A DNA stretch of 13,646 bases from Bacteroidales bacterium (GTDB lineage: Bacteria > Bacteroidota > Bacteroidia > Bacteroidales > JAADGE01): positions 1 through 13,646 of the forward strand of contig JAOZMN010000046.1 of the NCBI GenBank assembly GCA_029934265.1, read 5' to 3'. A program made the position numbers and the translations under genes. This document shows positions 1 through 6,681 of this stretch, in pieces (position 1 is the first letter of the stretch; each line of letters starts with the position of its first letter). Under the pieces are notes generated by a model. The model did not search any database. It was not told the origin of the DNA and saw only the letters and a program-made list of their open reading frames with translations.

Positions 1-1
1 C

Positions 2-196
2 AATCTTATTTGGCAAATGATAATGACAAATTACATACTTTTTGTTGTTACAATAGGATTACATATAAAAGAACTTATCGGTAAAAATTTCAAATTTAAT
101 TATAAAGATTATATATTATCCGGAATATTTATTTTACATTTGGCAAGCGGTTTGGCGTATTTATACAAACTTTTGATATTAAATAATAAAGCATAG
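2..196 (+). CDS. C-terminal end of a membrane protein, partial at the window edge
   Basis: An open frame runs from the window edge to a TAG at 194-196, giving the last 64 or so residues of a protein. The translation contains two hydrophobic stretches separated by a short basic loop (around IKELIGKNFKFNYKD). The second reads like a full membrane helix (ILSGIFILHLASGLAYLY), and the chain ends in a short polar tail, NNKA. Its stop lies only 4 nt before the start of the glycosyltransferase gene, so the two are almost certainly co-transcribed. Two C-terminal helices after a loop would suit a family 2 glycosyltransferase or another polysaccharide-assembly membrane protein, but no catalytic motif is visible in this fragment, so that identity is a guess from position. 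That it is coding and membrane-embedded is fairly secure. Confidence 0.6.
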   Translation, partial: NLIWQMIMTNYILFVVTIGLHIKELIGKNFKFNYKDYILSGIFILHLASGLAYLYKLLILNNKA

Positions 197-200
197 AAAA

Positions 201-1121
201 TTGGAAAGAGGAATAATAACCATAGCACAAGGAAAACAAAAATACATAGATATGGCAATATACCTATCCATGTGCCTGAAACTTTACGACCCTGATATAA
301 AACGTGCCGTCGTTACTGACAAAGACAAAAGTATTTTTGAAGATTATTACGATTATATTATTCCTGCAAATCCCGACTACGGTTTAGGTTATGTTCAAAA
401 ACTTAAAATATACGAATACAGCCCGTTTGACAAAACACTTTTTATAGATGCCGATTGTCTCACAGTTCGGTCGGTTTCATATATTTTCGATTTATTTAAA
501 GATAAAGATATTAGTGTACTTGGCAAAAAGCAGTCTTCCGGAAAAATATTCAATGTTGATTTTAAAATTCTTTCAAAAGAATTTAACCTTCCTTACATGG
601 TTATATTTAACGGAGGTGTATATTATTTCCGTAAATCGGAACTTGCAGAAAAAGTTTATGCAGCTTGTGCCGGAATAATTAAAAAATATGATAATCTGAA
701 TTTATATAAACACAGAGGACTGATTGCCGACGAACCTGTAATGTCAATTTCACTCGGTATGCACAATGCCGAACCTGTAACAGGAAACGGAAATGATATG
801 CAGCTTGCCGGAAATTCCCACACAAAACTTGATGTTTTCGGACAAATTTGCAAATTTAGTTGCTATGATACCATGATTGCAAAACCTGCAATATATCACT
901 ATGGAGGTGATACTTACCCATTTCACGTAAAAAGAGAAATTTTTAAACTTAAATTATTCTACAACAAAAAGATAAATAAAAAACTTGCATCTTTTTTCGG
1001 AAACTTATTATACAATCCGACTTACGCAATTTATGTTTTTGCATATCGAACTCTAAAATCAATAATCAAAGGCAAAAAACTAAAATTAACTCCTGTTTTA
1101 CCGCCATACAAATTTTTATAG
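201..1121 (+). CDS. GT-A fold glycosyltransferase, GT8-like
   Basis: A 306-residue protein with the layout of a nucleotide-sugar transferase of GT8-like type. The N-terminal strand GIITIAQG and the following YIDMAIYLSMCLKL helix look like the donor-binding start of this fold. A DxD metal/nucleotide motif sits at D83-A-D85 within LFIDADCLTV. FNGGVYYF (about 136-143), ADEPVMS (about 176-182) and IYHYGGD (about 231-237) match the usual downstream acceptor and metal-site blocks. No signal peptide is seen, so it should act in the cytoplasm. The start is TTG at 201: an in-frame TAA at 180-182 limits the extension, and the first ATG (position 252) would remove the first beta strand. It lies 4 nt after the previous membrane-protein gene, suggesting a lipopolysaccharide or capsule locus. 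The sugar donor and acceptor cannot be told. The C-terminal 50 residues are basic and amphipathic, possibly membrane-associated. Confidence 0.8.
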   Translation: MERGIITIAQGKQKYIDMAIYLSMCLKLYDPDIKRAVVTDKDKSIFEDYYDYIIPANPDYGLGYVQKLKIYEYSPFDKTLFIDADCLTVRSVSYIFDLFKDKDISVLGKKQSSGKIFNVDFKILSKEFNLPYMVIFNGGVYYFRKSELAEKVYAACAGIIKKYDNLNLYKHRGLIADEPVMSISLGMHNAEPVTGNGNDMQLAGNSHTKLDVFGQICKFSCYDTMIAKPAIYHYGGDTYPFHVKREIFKLKLFYNKKINKKLASFFGNLLYNPTYAIYVFAYRTLKSIIKGKKLKLTPVLPPYKFL

Positions 1122-1269
1122 AAATTTGTACAAAAATAACAAAGCTTTCGCCATAAGTTTTCTTTTAAGTGCGTGTACTTACTCCATAAACCTCCGGCTC
1201 AAAACTCCCCCACCCTACTCAAAAAAACAAAAGCAGAATTTTCCAACTCATAAAAAAACGCAAAAAATA

Positions 1270-1300
1270 TTTGTTTTTCAAAAAACAACAATTAACTTTG
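1270..1300 (+). promoter_or_regulatory. Bacteroidota-type promoter of the TetR unit
   Basis: TTTG at 1270-1273 is followed after 19 nt by TAACTTTG at 1293-1300. This matches the Bacteroidota primary-sigma consensus (TTTG, 19-21 nt, TAnnTTTG) at both elements and in spacing. Initiation would be expected near 1306-1308, leaving a leader of about 24 nt before the ATG at 1331. The site is placed correctly for the regulator gene, and no comparable promoter is seen in the gaps before the next genes downstream. Confidence 0.65.
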
Positions 1301-1316
1301 ACCGACCGTTCATTCA
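1299..1316 (+). promoter_or_regulatory. Putative TetR operator over the promoter
   Basis: The 18-mer TGACCGACCGTTCATTCA is an imperfect palindrome of the pattern TGAnnGAnCGnTCnnTCA, with 12 of 18 positions symmetric. That size and symmetry are typical of TetR-family operators, for example the TGAATGA...TCATTCA type known for Bacillus FadR. It begins in the last two bases of the -7 element and covers the expected start site. It lies 15 bp upstream of the TetR ATG, so the protein bound here would block transcription of its own gene and of the transport genes behind it. The palindrome is seen; binding by this TetR is inferred. Confidence 0.55.
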
Positions 1317-1330
1317 TAAAAATATAATTA

Positions 1331-1885
1331 ATGTCCCAAAAGGAAATAAAAAATAAAAAACAACTTATTAAAAACACTGCTTTCGAAATGTTTGCCGAAT
1401 TTGGTTATAAATCAAGTCCGATAAGTAAAATAGCAAAAAATGCAGGAGTTTCTAAAAGTTTACTTTATAATTATTTCAAAAGTAAACAATGCTTACTCCT
1501 CGAAATAATGGAAGAGGGAATGGATATGCTTTTTAAAATTTATAATTTTAATGAAAACACAATACTTTCAGAAAAAGATATAATTACATTAATCGACAAA
1601 ACATTTGATTCTCTAAAAAACAATATTACTTTTTGGAAATTATATGTATCTATTGCCATACAAAAAGATGTATTAGAACTGATAAACGCTAAAATTATGG
1701 AAGTAACAATGCCTTTTCTTAACTCTCTCACAAAATATTATGAGAACAAAGGCATCAAAAATCCCGAAATTCACGCATTATTACTCGGAAGCACATTCGA
1801 CGGAATTTCACTGAATTACATATCGCAACCGGAACTCTACCCTATTGATGAAATCAAAAAAATATTAATTCGAAAATTTGTATAA
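1331..1885 (+). CDS. TetR/AcrR-family transcriptional regulator
   Basis: A 184-residue protein of normal TetR length. The N-terminal 50-60 residues form the DNA-binding domain: a basic first helix (KNKKQLIKNTAFEMFAEFGY), then a helix-turn-helix with the usual family wording, ISKIAKNAGVSKSLLYNYFKSK (about 31-52). The remaining 130 residues are helical and divergent, as expected for a ligand-binding/dimerisation domain, so the inducer cannot be predicted. The ATG at 1331 follows the promoter and operator-like palindrome directly, which suggests autorepression. The next gene starts 57 nt downstream on the same strand with no promoter visible between them, so the regulator most likely heads and controls the LolA-like/ABC/beta-barrel operon. 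In this family such an arrangement usually means derepression by a small hydrophobic ligand or a stress signal; that part is inference. Confidence 0.88.
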   Translation: MSQKEIKNKKQLIKNTAFEMFAEFGYKSSPISKIAKNAGVSKSLLYNYFKSKQCLLLEIMEEGMDMLFKIYNFNENTILSEKDIITLIDKTFDSLKNNITFWKLYVSIAIQKDVLELINAKIMEVTMPFLNSLTKYYENKGIKNPEIHALLLGSTFDGISLNYISQPELYPIDEIKKILIRKFV

Positions 1886-1892
1886 AATGAAA

Positions 1893-1905
1893 CACCCGGC
1901 GGGTG
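1893..1905. other. Short GC-rich perfect hairpin between the TetR and LolA-like genes
   Basis: CACCC, GGC, GGGTG forms a 5-bp all-strong stem with a 3-nt loop, 7 nt after the TetR stop. It stands out as GC-rich in an AT-rich neighbourhood. It has no T-tract behind it, only ATTTG, so it is not a convincing terminator. It could slow polymerase, partly attenuate, or mark a processing site between the regulator and the transport genes. Confidence 0.35.
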
Positions 1906-1942
1906 ATTTGACAGCTTACGCAATTAAATAATTCACAAAAAA

Positions 1943-2716
1943 ATGATGAAAAAATTAAAATTACCGGCAACACTATGTTTAATCTTTCTATTTGCCGGCA
2001 TAAAAGCCCAAAACCCGAAAGAAATAGTAAAAAAAGCAGACGAACTGATGCAAGGCACATCAAATTACAGCGAAATGACAATGACAATAGTTCGCCCGAA
2101 ATGGTCAAGAACAATGTCATTTAAAACTTGCTCGAAAGGAGTAAATTTTTCACTCACGGTTATAAATTCCCCAAGCAAAGAAGCAGGACAAAGTTTTCTG
2201 AAACGAAACAAAGAAATGTGGAGTTGGAATCCGAAAATAAAACGAATAGTAAAACTTCCTCCGGCTATGCTCTCACAAGGTTGGATGGGGTCGGATTTTT
2301 CAAATGACGAATTACTTAACGAATCATCTTTAGTTAAAGATTACACTCATAAAATTATCGGAAGTCAAAAAATAGCGGGGAAAGATTGTTGGAAAATTGA
2401 ACTTCTTCCCAAAGAAAACACATCTGTTGTATGGGGAAAACAATTAAAATGGATAAGCAAAGACGGGTATTTACAACTCAAAACAGAATACTACGATGAG
2501 GATAATTATCTTGTAAAAACAGAAAACGCTTCTAAAATAAAAACAATGGACGGAAGAGAAATCCCCACATATTTTGAACTAATTCCGGACGATGAACCGG
2601 GAAATAAAACAATAGTTGAAATGAAATCCATAAAATTCAATATACAGGTAAACGAAAGTTTTTTTTCGCAACAAAACATGAAAAAAGGTCTCGGTATAAG
2701 ATTTCCACAAAAATAA
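1943..2716 (+). CDS. LolA-like periplasmic lipid/lipoprotein carrier (outer membrane lipoprotein-sorting protein family)
   Basis: A 257-residue secreted protein. Residues 1-22 form a signal peptide (MMKK start, hydrophobic LCLIFLFAGI, then KAQ) with a likely signal peptidase I cut and no lipobox, so the mature protein should be soluble in the periplasm. The body has the wording of the LolA-like superfamily annotated as outer membrane lipoprotein-sorting protein: EIVKKADELM near the start, MWSWNPKIKRI (about 92-102), SQGWMGSDFSNDELL (about 111-125) and GKDCWKIELLPKE (about 146-158). These proteins form an open beta-barrel half-shell that binds acyl chains. It is longer than true LolA (about 180 mature residues) and belongs to the branch often found next to RND/MMPL or LolCDE-like transporters. 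Either of the two consecutive ATGs could be the start. It lies 46 nt before the first permease gene, so it probably receives the cargo that the transporter extracts. Confidence 0.8.
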   Translation: MMKKLKLPATLCLIFLFAGIKAQNPKEIVKKADELMQGTSNYSEMTMTIVRPKWSRTMSFKTCSKGVNFSLTVINSPSKEAGQSFLKRNKEMWSWNPKIKRIVKLPPAMLSQGWMGSDFSNDELLNESSLVKDYTHKIIGSQKIAGKDCWKIELLPKENTSVVWGKQLKWISKDGYLQLKTEYYDEDNYLVKTENASKIKTMDGREIPTYFELIPDDEPGNKTIVEMKSIKFNIQVNESFFSQQNMKKGLGIRFPQK

Positions 2717-2762
2717 ATATCCACACATAAGCTACTGTAATTAAAACACATAATACAGCAAA

Positions 2763-4208
2763 ATGAAAGAATACATAATAATAGCTTGGCGAAATATTCT
2801 CCGAAATAAAAAAAGAACACTTATTACAGTTTCATCGGTATTTTTTGCAACATTTCTGGCACTTATAATGCGTTCCTTCCAGCTTGGAAGTTACGACTAC
2901 ATGATAAACAGCATGATAGAATCATATTCCGGATATCTAACTGTTGAAAACAAAGACTTTCCGGACGAGCAAATTATAGATAATTCCATTGAATATTCCC
3001 CTGAAATTATATCAAAAATAAAGAATACCGAAAACATAAAATCCGTAGTGCCTCGCCTGTCGTATTTTTCGCTTGCCTCTTTCGGCAAACAAACAAAAGG
3101 CATATTATTTACCGGAATTATTCCCTATAAAGAAAACCAAATGACAAAATTAAAAAATAAAATTGTTAAATTCAGATTAACAAAATCGGCCTTATCAAAA
3201 ATCTTAAAAACAAATCTATCGGAAGAACTAAAAGAAAAATTAAAATTATTAGAAAACAATTCATATTCCGATAAAAATTCTCTATTAACAGACTTAAAAA
3301 TTGAAAAGGAAACTAAATCAAATTGTGATAAAACTATCTTTTCAAATTGTGAATACAATGGTGAATATCTGTCAGAAAATGATGACGGAATTTTAATATC
3401 CGACCGTTTGTCGAAATTCTTAAAAATCAATACAGGCGATACATTAGTAATGATAGGACAAGGCAGACACGGAGCAAGTGCACAAGGTCTTTTTGCGGTG
3501 AAAGGCATAGTGAAAATTTTAAATCCTAAACTCGACAATCTGCTGATTTACGGCGAACTTAAAACCGTCCAAGAGTATTATTCTGCTTACGAAATATCCG
3601 AAAATTCAGAAGATACAACAAGATTTTTAAGTACATATTCCGTTAATATAATAAATAAATCGAAGGAAGATATAGAGCTTACAAAAAAACGATTATCAGA
3701 AGTCTTAAATAATAATGATATAATCATAAGAGACTGGAAGCAAAGCAACAAAGAACTTGCACAACAAATAAATTCGGACGACAAAAGCGGTCAAATGATG
3801 CTCGGAATTTTATACATAGTTATAGCATTCGGACTGTTCGGCACTGTTCTTATGATGACAGCAGAAAGAAAACGAGAAATGGGAATTATGCTTGCACTTG
3901 GCATGAAAAAAATAAAACTCGGAATTATTACCACAATAGAAATGTTTTTTATTGCTTTTATAGGATTATTTTTCGGAATTATAGGAAGTGTCCCGATTGT
4001 ACTTGCCGGATATTATAATCCGATACGACTAACAGGCGATACTGCAAAATTATACGAAGATATGGGTTTTGAACCGATTATGCCGACGGCATGGTTTGGC
4101 GAATATTACCTCAATCAAGTAATAGTAGTACTGATAATTGTCTTACTTATAATGATATACCCTGTTATTAATATTTTAAGACTCAAAGTAATAGATGCAC
4201 TAAAGTAA
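2763..4208 (+). CDS. ABC transporter permease, FtsX/LolC-E-like (first of two)
   Basis: A 481-residue inner-membrane protein with the MacB/LolC-E topology. A cytoplasmic N-terminus (AWRNILRNKKRTLIT, the usual ATPase-coupling leader) is followed by TM1 (about 18-38), a large periplasmic domain (about 40-343) and three C-terminal helices (about 344-366, 388-415, 450-470). The loop after TM2 holds AERKREMGIMLALGMKK, the typical FtsX coupling motif that contacts the ATPase. LolC/E proteins are about 400-415 residues; the excess lies in the periplasmic domain, where about 130-200 is a Lys/Leu/Ser-rich, low-complexity-looking insertion. It pairs with the second permease 48 nt downstream, most likely as a heterodimer served by the ATPase further down. 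The family extracts lipoproteins or lipids from the outer leaflet of the inner membrane by mechanotransmission; the substrate here is unknown. Confidence 0.88.
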   Translation: MKEYIIIAWRNILRNKKRTLITVSSVFFATFLALIMRSFQLGSYDYMINSMIESYSGYLTVENKDFPDEQIIDNSIEYSPEIISKIKNTENIKSVVPRLSYFSLASFGKQTKGILFTGIIPYKENQMTKLKNKIVKFRLTKSALSKILKTNLSEELKEKLKLLENNSYSDKNSLLTDLKIEKETKSNCDKTIFSNCEYNGEYLSENDDGILISDRLSKFLKINTGDTLVMIGQGRHGASAQGLFAVKGIVKILNPKLDNLLIYGELKTVQEYYSAYEISENSEDTTRFLSTYSVNIINKSKEDIELTKKRLSEVLNNNDIIIRDWKQSNKELAQQINSDDKSGQMMLGILYIVIAFGLFGTVLMMTAERKREMGIMLALGMKKIKLGIITTIEMFFIAFIGLFFGIIGSVPIVLAGYYNPIRLTGDTAKLYEDMGFEPIMPTAWFGEYYLNQVIVVLIIVLLIMIYPVINILRLKVIDALK

Positions 4209-4256
4209 TGAATAATCGACAATTTATAATGGATAATTATTAACTTATAACAAATT

Positions 4257-5684
4257 ATGATAATTTCAATTGCTTGGAAAAATGTTTGGAGAAATAAACT
4301 GCGTAGTCTGATAGTAATTATTGCAGTTCTGATAGGTTTGCTTGCCGGTTCGTTCAGCGTAGCATTGATGAACGGCGTAACGGCACAACGCACAAAATCA
4401 ATTTTAAACGACGAATGTTCTCATATTCAAATTCATAACCCTAAATTTGAAGCAAATAATGAAATAGAATATTTGATTAAAAATCCAAGAAAAATTATAG
4501 AAACACTTTCCGAAACCGATAAAATTAAATCCTTCTCCGGCAGATTAAAAGTTACGGCAATGGCAAGTACCTCTCGTGCAAATTCGAGTATTATGCTTTT
4601 GGGAATAAATCCGGAACAAGAAAAACAAGTAACTCAAATTTATAAATCAGTTATAGACTCCACCGGCAATTATTTTTCCAAAGACAAAAAAAATCAAGTT
4701 CTTATAGGTGAAAAACTTGCCAAACAATTACTTCTCGATAAATATATTATTACTGAAAAATCATTATTCGATTTTGCCGAAATTTTTAAAGAAAAAGAAC
4801 TTACAAAATTAAAATCCCTGAAAAATATCAAATTCCGAACAAAAAAAAAATATCTTGATACTCTAAAAACACTTTTTGATGATAAATTTGTCGAAGAAAA
4901 TGAATTTGTTTTAAAAAGAAAAGCAATATTTTTCAAAAAAAGAGCAAAAATACGAATAACATTTCTGAACAAAACCGGTCAATTAATAGAAAGCAGATAC
5001 AGAATATGCGGAATTTACAAGACAAATAACTCGATTTTTGATGCAATGAATGTTTTTATCCGAAAAAAAGACATGATAAGAGAAGCCGGATTTTCTGAAA
5101 ATAATTTTCATGAAATAGCTTGTATGCTTGATAATAAAGACTTTGCAGACCAAATAAAAACAAGCCTCGCTCCTACCCTTCCGGAAAACGAAATAAAAAC
5201 ATGGAAAGAAATAAATCCGGAACTTGTAATGATGGACGAATATATGATATTTTACAATTATATAATTATTGCACTTATACTTGCCGCTTTATCTTTCGGA
5301 ATTATCAACACAATGCTGATGGCAATAATGGACAGAACAAAAGAACTCGGAATGCTATCCGCAATAGGAATGAACAGAAAAAAAGTTTTCTTTATGATAA
5401 TGATAGAAACTATATTTTTAACCTGTACGGGAGCTGTTGCCGGATTAATTATAAACGCCGGAATTATGCAATATTTTGCAAAAAACGGTCTCGATTTATC
5501 GGCAAGCATAGGAGAAGGAATGGAAGCAGTAGGATATTCTTCAATTATTTATCCGCAAATGGAAGCCGACATTTACGCAGGAATAACGCTTTTGGTAATA
5601 TTTGCAGCAATTCTTTCTTCAATTTATCCTGCAATAAAAGCAATAAAATTAAATCCTGCCGAAGCAGTAAGAGCAGACGTTTAA
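4257..5684 (+). CDS. ABC transporter permease, FtsX/LolC-E-like (second of two)
   Basis: A 475-residue partner of the preceding permease with the same four-helix plan: TM1 (about 18-38) after the AWKNVWRNKLRSLIVI leader, a periplasmic domain (about 40-331), then helices at about 332-355, 376-400 and 440-462. MDRTKELGMLSAIGMNRKK (about 358-376) is the FtsX coupling helix, and the C-terminal IYPAIKAIKLNPAEAVRA is the standard ending of MacB/LolE permeases. Its periplasmic domain carries a very Lys/Phe-rich insertion at about 165-235, similar in position and style to that of the first permease though not obviously alike in sequence. The two permeases are clearly distinct in sequence, suggesting LolC/LolE-type specialisation rather than a recent duplication. 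No ATPase domain is fused. The 307-nt gap after this gene is filled by tandem repeats before the ATPase gene. Confidence 0.88.
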   Translation: MIISIAWKNVWRNKLRSLIVIIAVLIGLLAGSFSVALMNGVTAQRTKSILNDECSHIQIHNPKFEANNEIEYLIKNPRKIIETLSETDKIKSFSGRLKVTAMASTSRANSSIMLLGINPEQEKQVTQIYKSVIDSTGNYFSKDKKNQVLIGEKLAKQLLLDKYIITEKSLFDFAEIFKEKELTKLKSLKNIKFRTKKKYLDTLKTLFDDKFVEENEFVLKRKAIFFKKRAKIRITFLNKTGQLIESRYRICGIYKTNNSIFDAMNVFIRKKDMIREAGFSENNFHEIACMLDNKDFADQIKTSLAPTLPENEIKTWKEINPELVMMDEYMIFYNYIIIALILAALSFGIINTMLMAIMDRTKELGMLSAIGMNRKKVFFMIMIETIFLTCTGAVAGLIINAGIMQYFAKNGLDLSASIGEGMEAVGYSSIIYPQMEADIYAGITLLVIFAAILSSIYPAIKAIKLNPAEAVRADV

Positions 5685-5714
5685 CAATGAACAGTTTACA
5701 ATTTACAATGAACA
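5684..5714 (+). repeat. Short AT-rich direct repeat behind the second permease gene
   Basis: ACAATGAACA occurs at 5684-5693 and again at 5705-5714, separated by TTTACA-type sequence. A similar but more degenerate spacer lies between the two permease genes (about 4206-4256: GACAATTTATAATGGATAAT). Such loosely repeated AATGAACAATTTACAAT tracts are common intergenic filler in Bacteroidota genomes; no function is claimed. Confidence 0.4.
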
Positions 5715-5743
5715 ATAATAAAACTTTTTTGAAGTAATGATAA

Positions 5744-5860
5744 AGTTCGGTCTAAAAAGACCATTAGGGTTTGATTTAACAAAATTTAACAAATCTAAAT
5801 ATTTAATTTACAGCATTTTACTTAAAACCCTAAGGGTCTGATTTTAAAAAAACATACTTT
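5744..5860. repeat. 117-bp intergenic element, copy 1, with inverted-repeat arms
   Basis: This is the first of two tandem copies (period 118 bp) that fill most of the 307-nt gap between the second permease and the ATPase genes. Inside it, GGTCTAAAAAGACC makes a small hairpin, and AGACCATTAGGGTTT near the left end pairs with AAACCCTAAGGGTCT near the right end. The left arm here has one mismatch (A at 5763 where copy 2 has C), so the long stem is 14 of 15 bp. The interior (about 52 bp) is almost pure A/T with no open frame. It looks like a MITE/REP-type non-coding repeat, or an mRNA structure element in the operon transcript. Confidence 0.8.
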
Positions 5861-5861
5861 G

Positions 5862-5978
5862 AGTTCGGTCTAAAAAGACCCTTAGGGTTTGATTTAACAA
5901 AATTTAATAAATCTAAATATTTAATTTACAGCATTTTAATTAAAACCCTAAGGGTCTGATTTTGAAAAAATATACTTT
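5862..5978. repeat. 117-bp intergenic element, copy 2, with perfect 15-bp inverted repeat
   Basis: This copy matches copy 1 without gaps at 112 of 117 positions; the differences are at 5881, 5908, 5939, 5964 and 5971. Here the arms AGACCCTTAGGGTTT (5876-5890) and AAACCCTAAGGGTCT (5943-5957) are perfect reverse complements, enclosing 52 nt. The arms are themselves nearly self-complementary around CCCTTAGGG, and each copy also has the small GGTCT/AGACC hairpin on its left. It ends 13 nt before the ATPase start codon, so in the operon mRNA it could influence initiation or stability of the ATPase message. No transposase is present in the window. Confidence 0.82.
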
Positions 5979-5991
5979 TTAATAAAATATC

Positions 5992-6681
5992 ATGGAAATA
6001 ATCAAAGTAAAAAATCTGAATAAAATATACAAAGAGGGCGAAATTGAAGTACACGCCGTTAGAGGAATAGATTTATCTTTCGAACAAGGAGAATTTGCTG
6101 CGATAGTCGGACCTTCCGGTTCCGGCAAAACTACATTTTTGAATATGCTTGGCGGTTTAGACTCCCCTACTTCCGGTGAAATAATAATAAATGAAACTAA
6201 TATAGGAGACTTAAAACCAAGCAGTTTGACAGACTTTCGTATGAATAATATAGGTTTTGTTTTTCAGGCATATAATTTAATACCGGTTCTTACGGCTCGT
6301 GAAAATGTCGAATTTGTAATGCACTTACAAGGCAAAAGTAAAAAAGAACGAGAAACTCGTGCAATCGAACTGTTGGAAGCAGTCGGACTCGGCGACAGAA
6401 TTAACAGCCGTCCGGGTAAACTCTCCGGAGGACAGCAACAAAGAGTCGCAATAGCAAGGGCTTTGGCATCAAAACCAAAATTTATTCTCGCCGACGAACC
6501 GACAGCAAATCTTGATTCGGAATCGACAAATAATTTGCTCGATATAATGGAGAAACTCAATAAAGAAGAAAATATAACTTTCATATTTTCAACACACGAC
6601 AATCGAGTAGTAAAAAGAGCAAGAAGAGTAATAACCGTAGATGACGGAAAAATTGTTAAAATAATTGAAAATGAAAAATGA
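5992..6681 (+). CDS. ABC transporter ATP-binding protein, LolD/MacB type
   Basis: A 229-residue stand-alone nucleotide-binding subunit, the usual length for LolD. All motifs are intact: Walker A GPSGSGKTT (40-48), Q-loop Q92 in FVFQAYNLIPVLT, signature LSGGQQQRVAIARAL (144-158), Walker B FILADEP with catalytic E169, D-loop ANLD, and H-loop H202 in FSTHD. The LIPVLTARENV stretch after the Q-loop is typical of the LolD/MacB/FtsE group that drives mechanotransmission permeases, matching the two FtsX-like permeases upstream. It should bind the cytoplasmic coupling helices of both. The gene is separated from them by the 118-bp repeats but faces the same way. It overlaps the next gene by ATGA (start 6678, stop 6679-6681), so translation of the beta-barrel protein is coupled to it. 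Confidence 0.93.
   Translation: MEIIKVKNLNKIYKEGEIEVHAVRGIDLSFEQGEFAAIVGPSGSGKTTFLNMLGGLDSPTSGEIIINETNIGDLKPSSLTDFRMNNIGFVFQAYNLIPVLTARENVEFVMHLQGKSKKERETRAIELLEAVGLGDRINSRPGKLSGGQQQRVAIARALASKPKFILADEPTANLDSESTNNLLDIMEKLNKEENITFIFSTHDNRVVKRARRVITVDDGKIVKIIENEK

Noticed and set aside
1107..1130. 9-bp A/T stem with 6-nt loop (TACAAATTT / AAATTTGTA) over the glycosyltransferase stop codon
   Set aside because: Entirely weak pairs apart from one G-C, and no T-tract follows, so it is not a convincing terminator; such palindromes arise by chance in this base composition.
1126..1356. 76-residue open frame upstream of and overlapping the TetR start
   Set aside because: It covers the promoter and operator, overlaps the TetR start in another frame, and its translation is low-complexity Lys/Asn/Phe without any recognisable feature.
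5201..5737. 178-residue open frame overlapping the second permease
   Set aside because: It lies in another frame of the permease gene; the product is Asn/Arg-rich, typical of a shadow of A/T-rich membrane-protein codons, and the permease frame has clear family motifs throughout.
5763..5954. TTAGGG/CCCTAA motifs resembling eukaryotic telomere repeats
   Set aside because: Each occurs once per arm of an inverted repeat, not in tandem, in a clearly bacterial operon.
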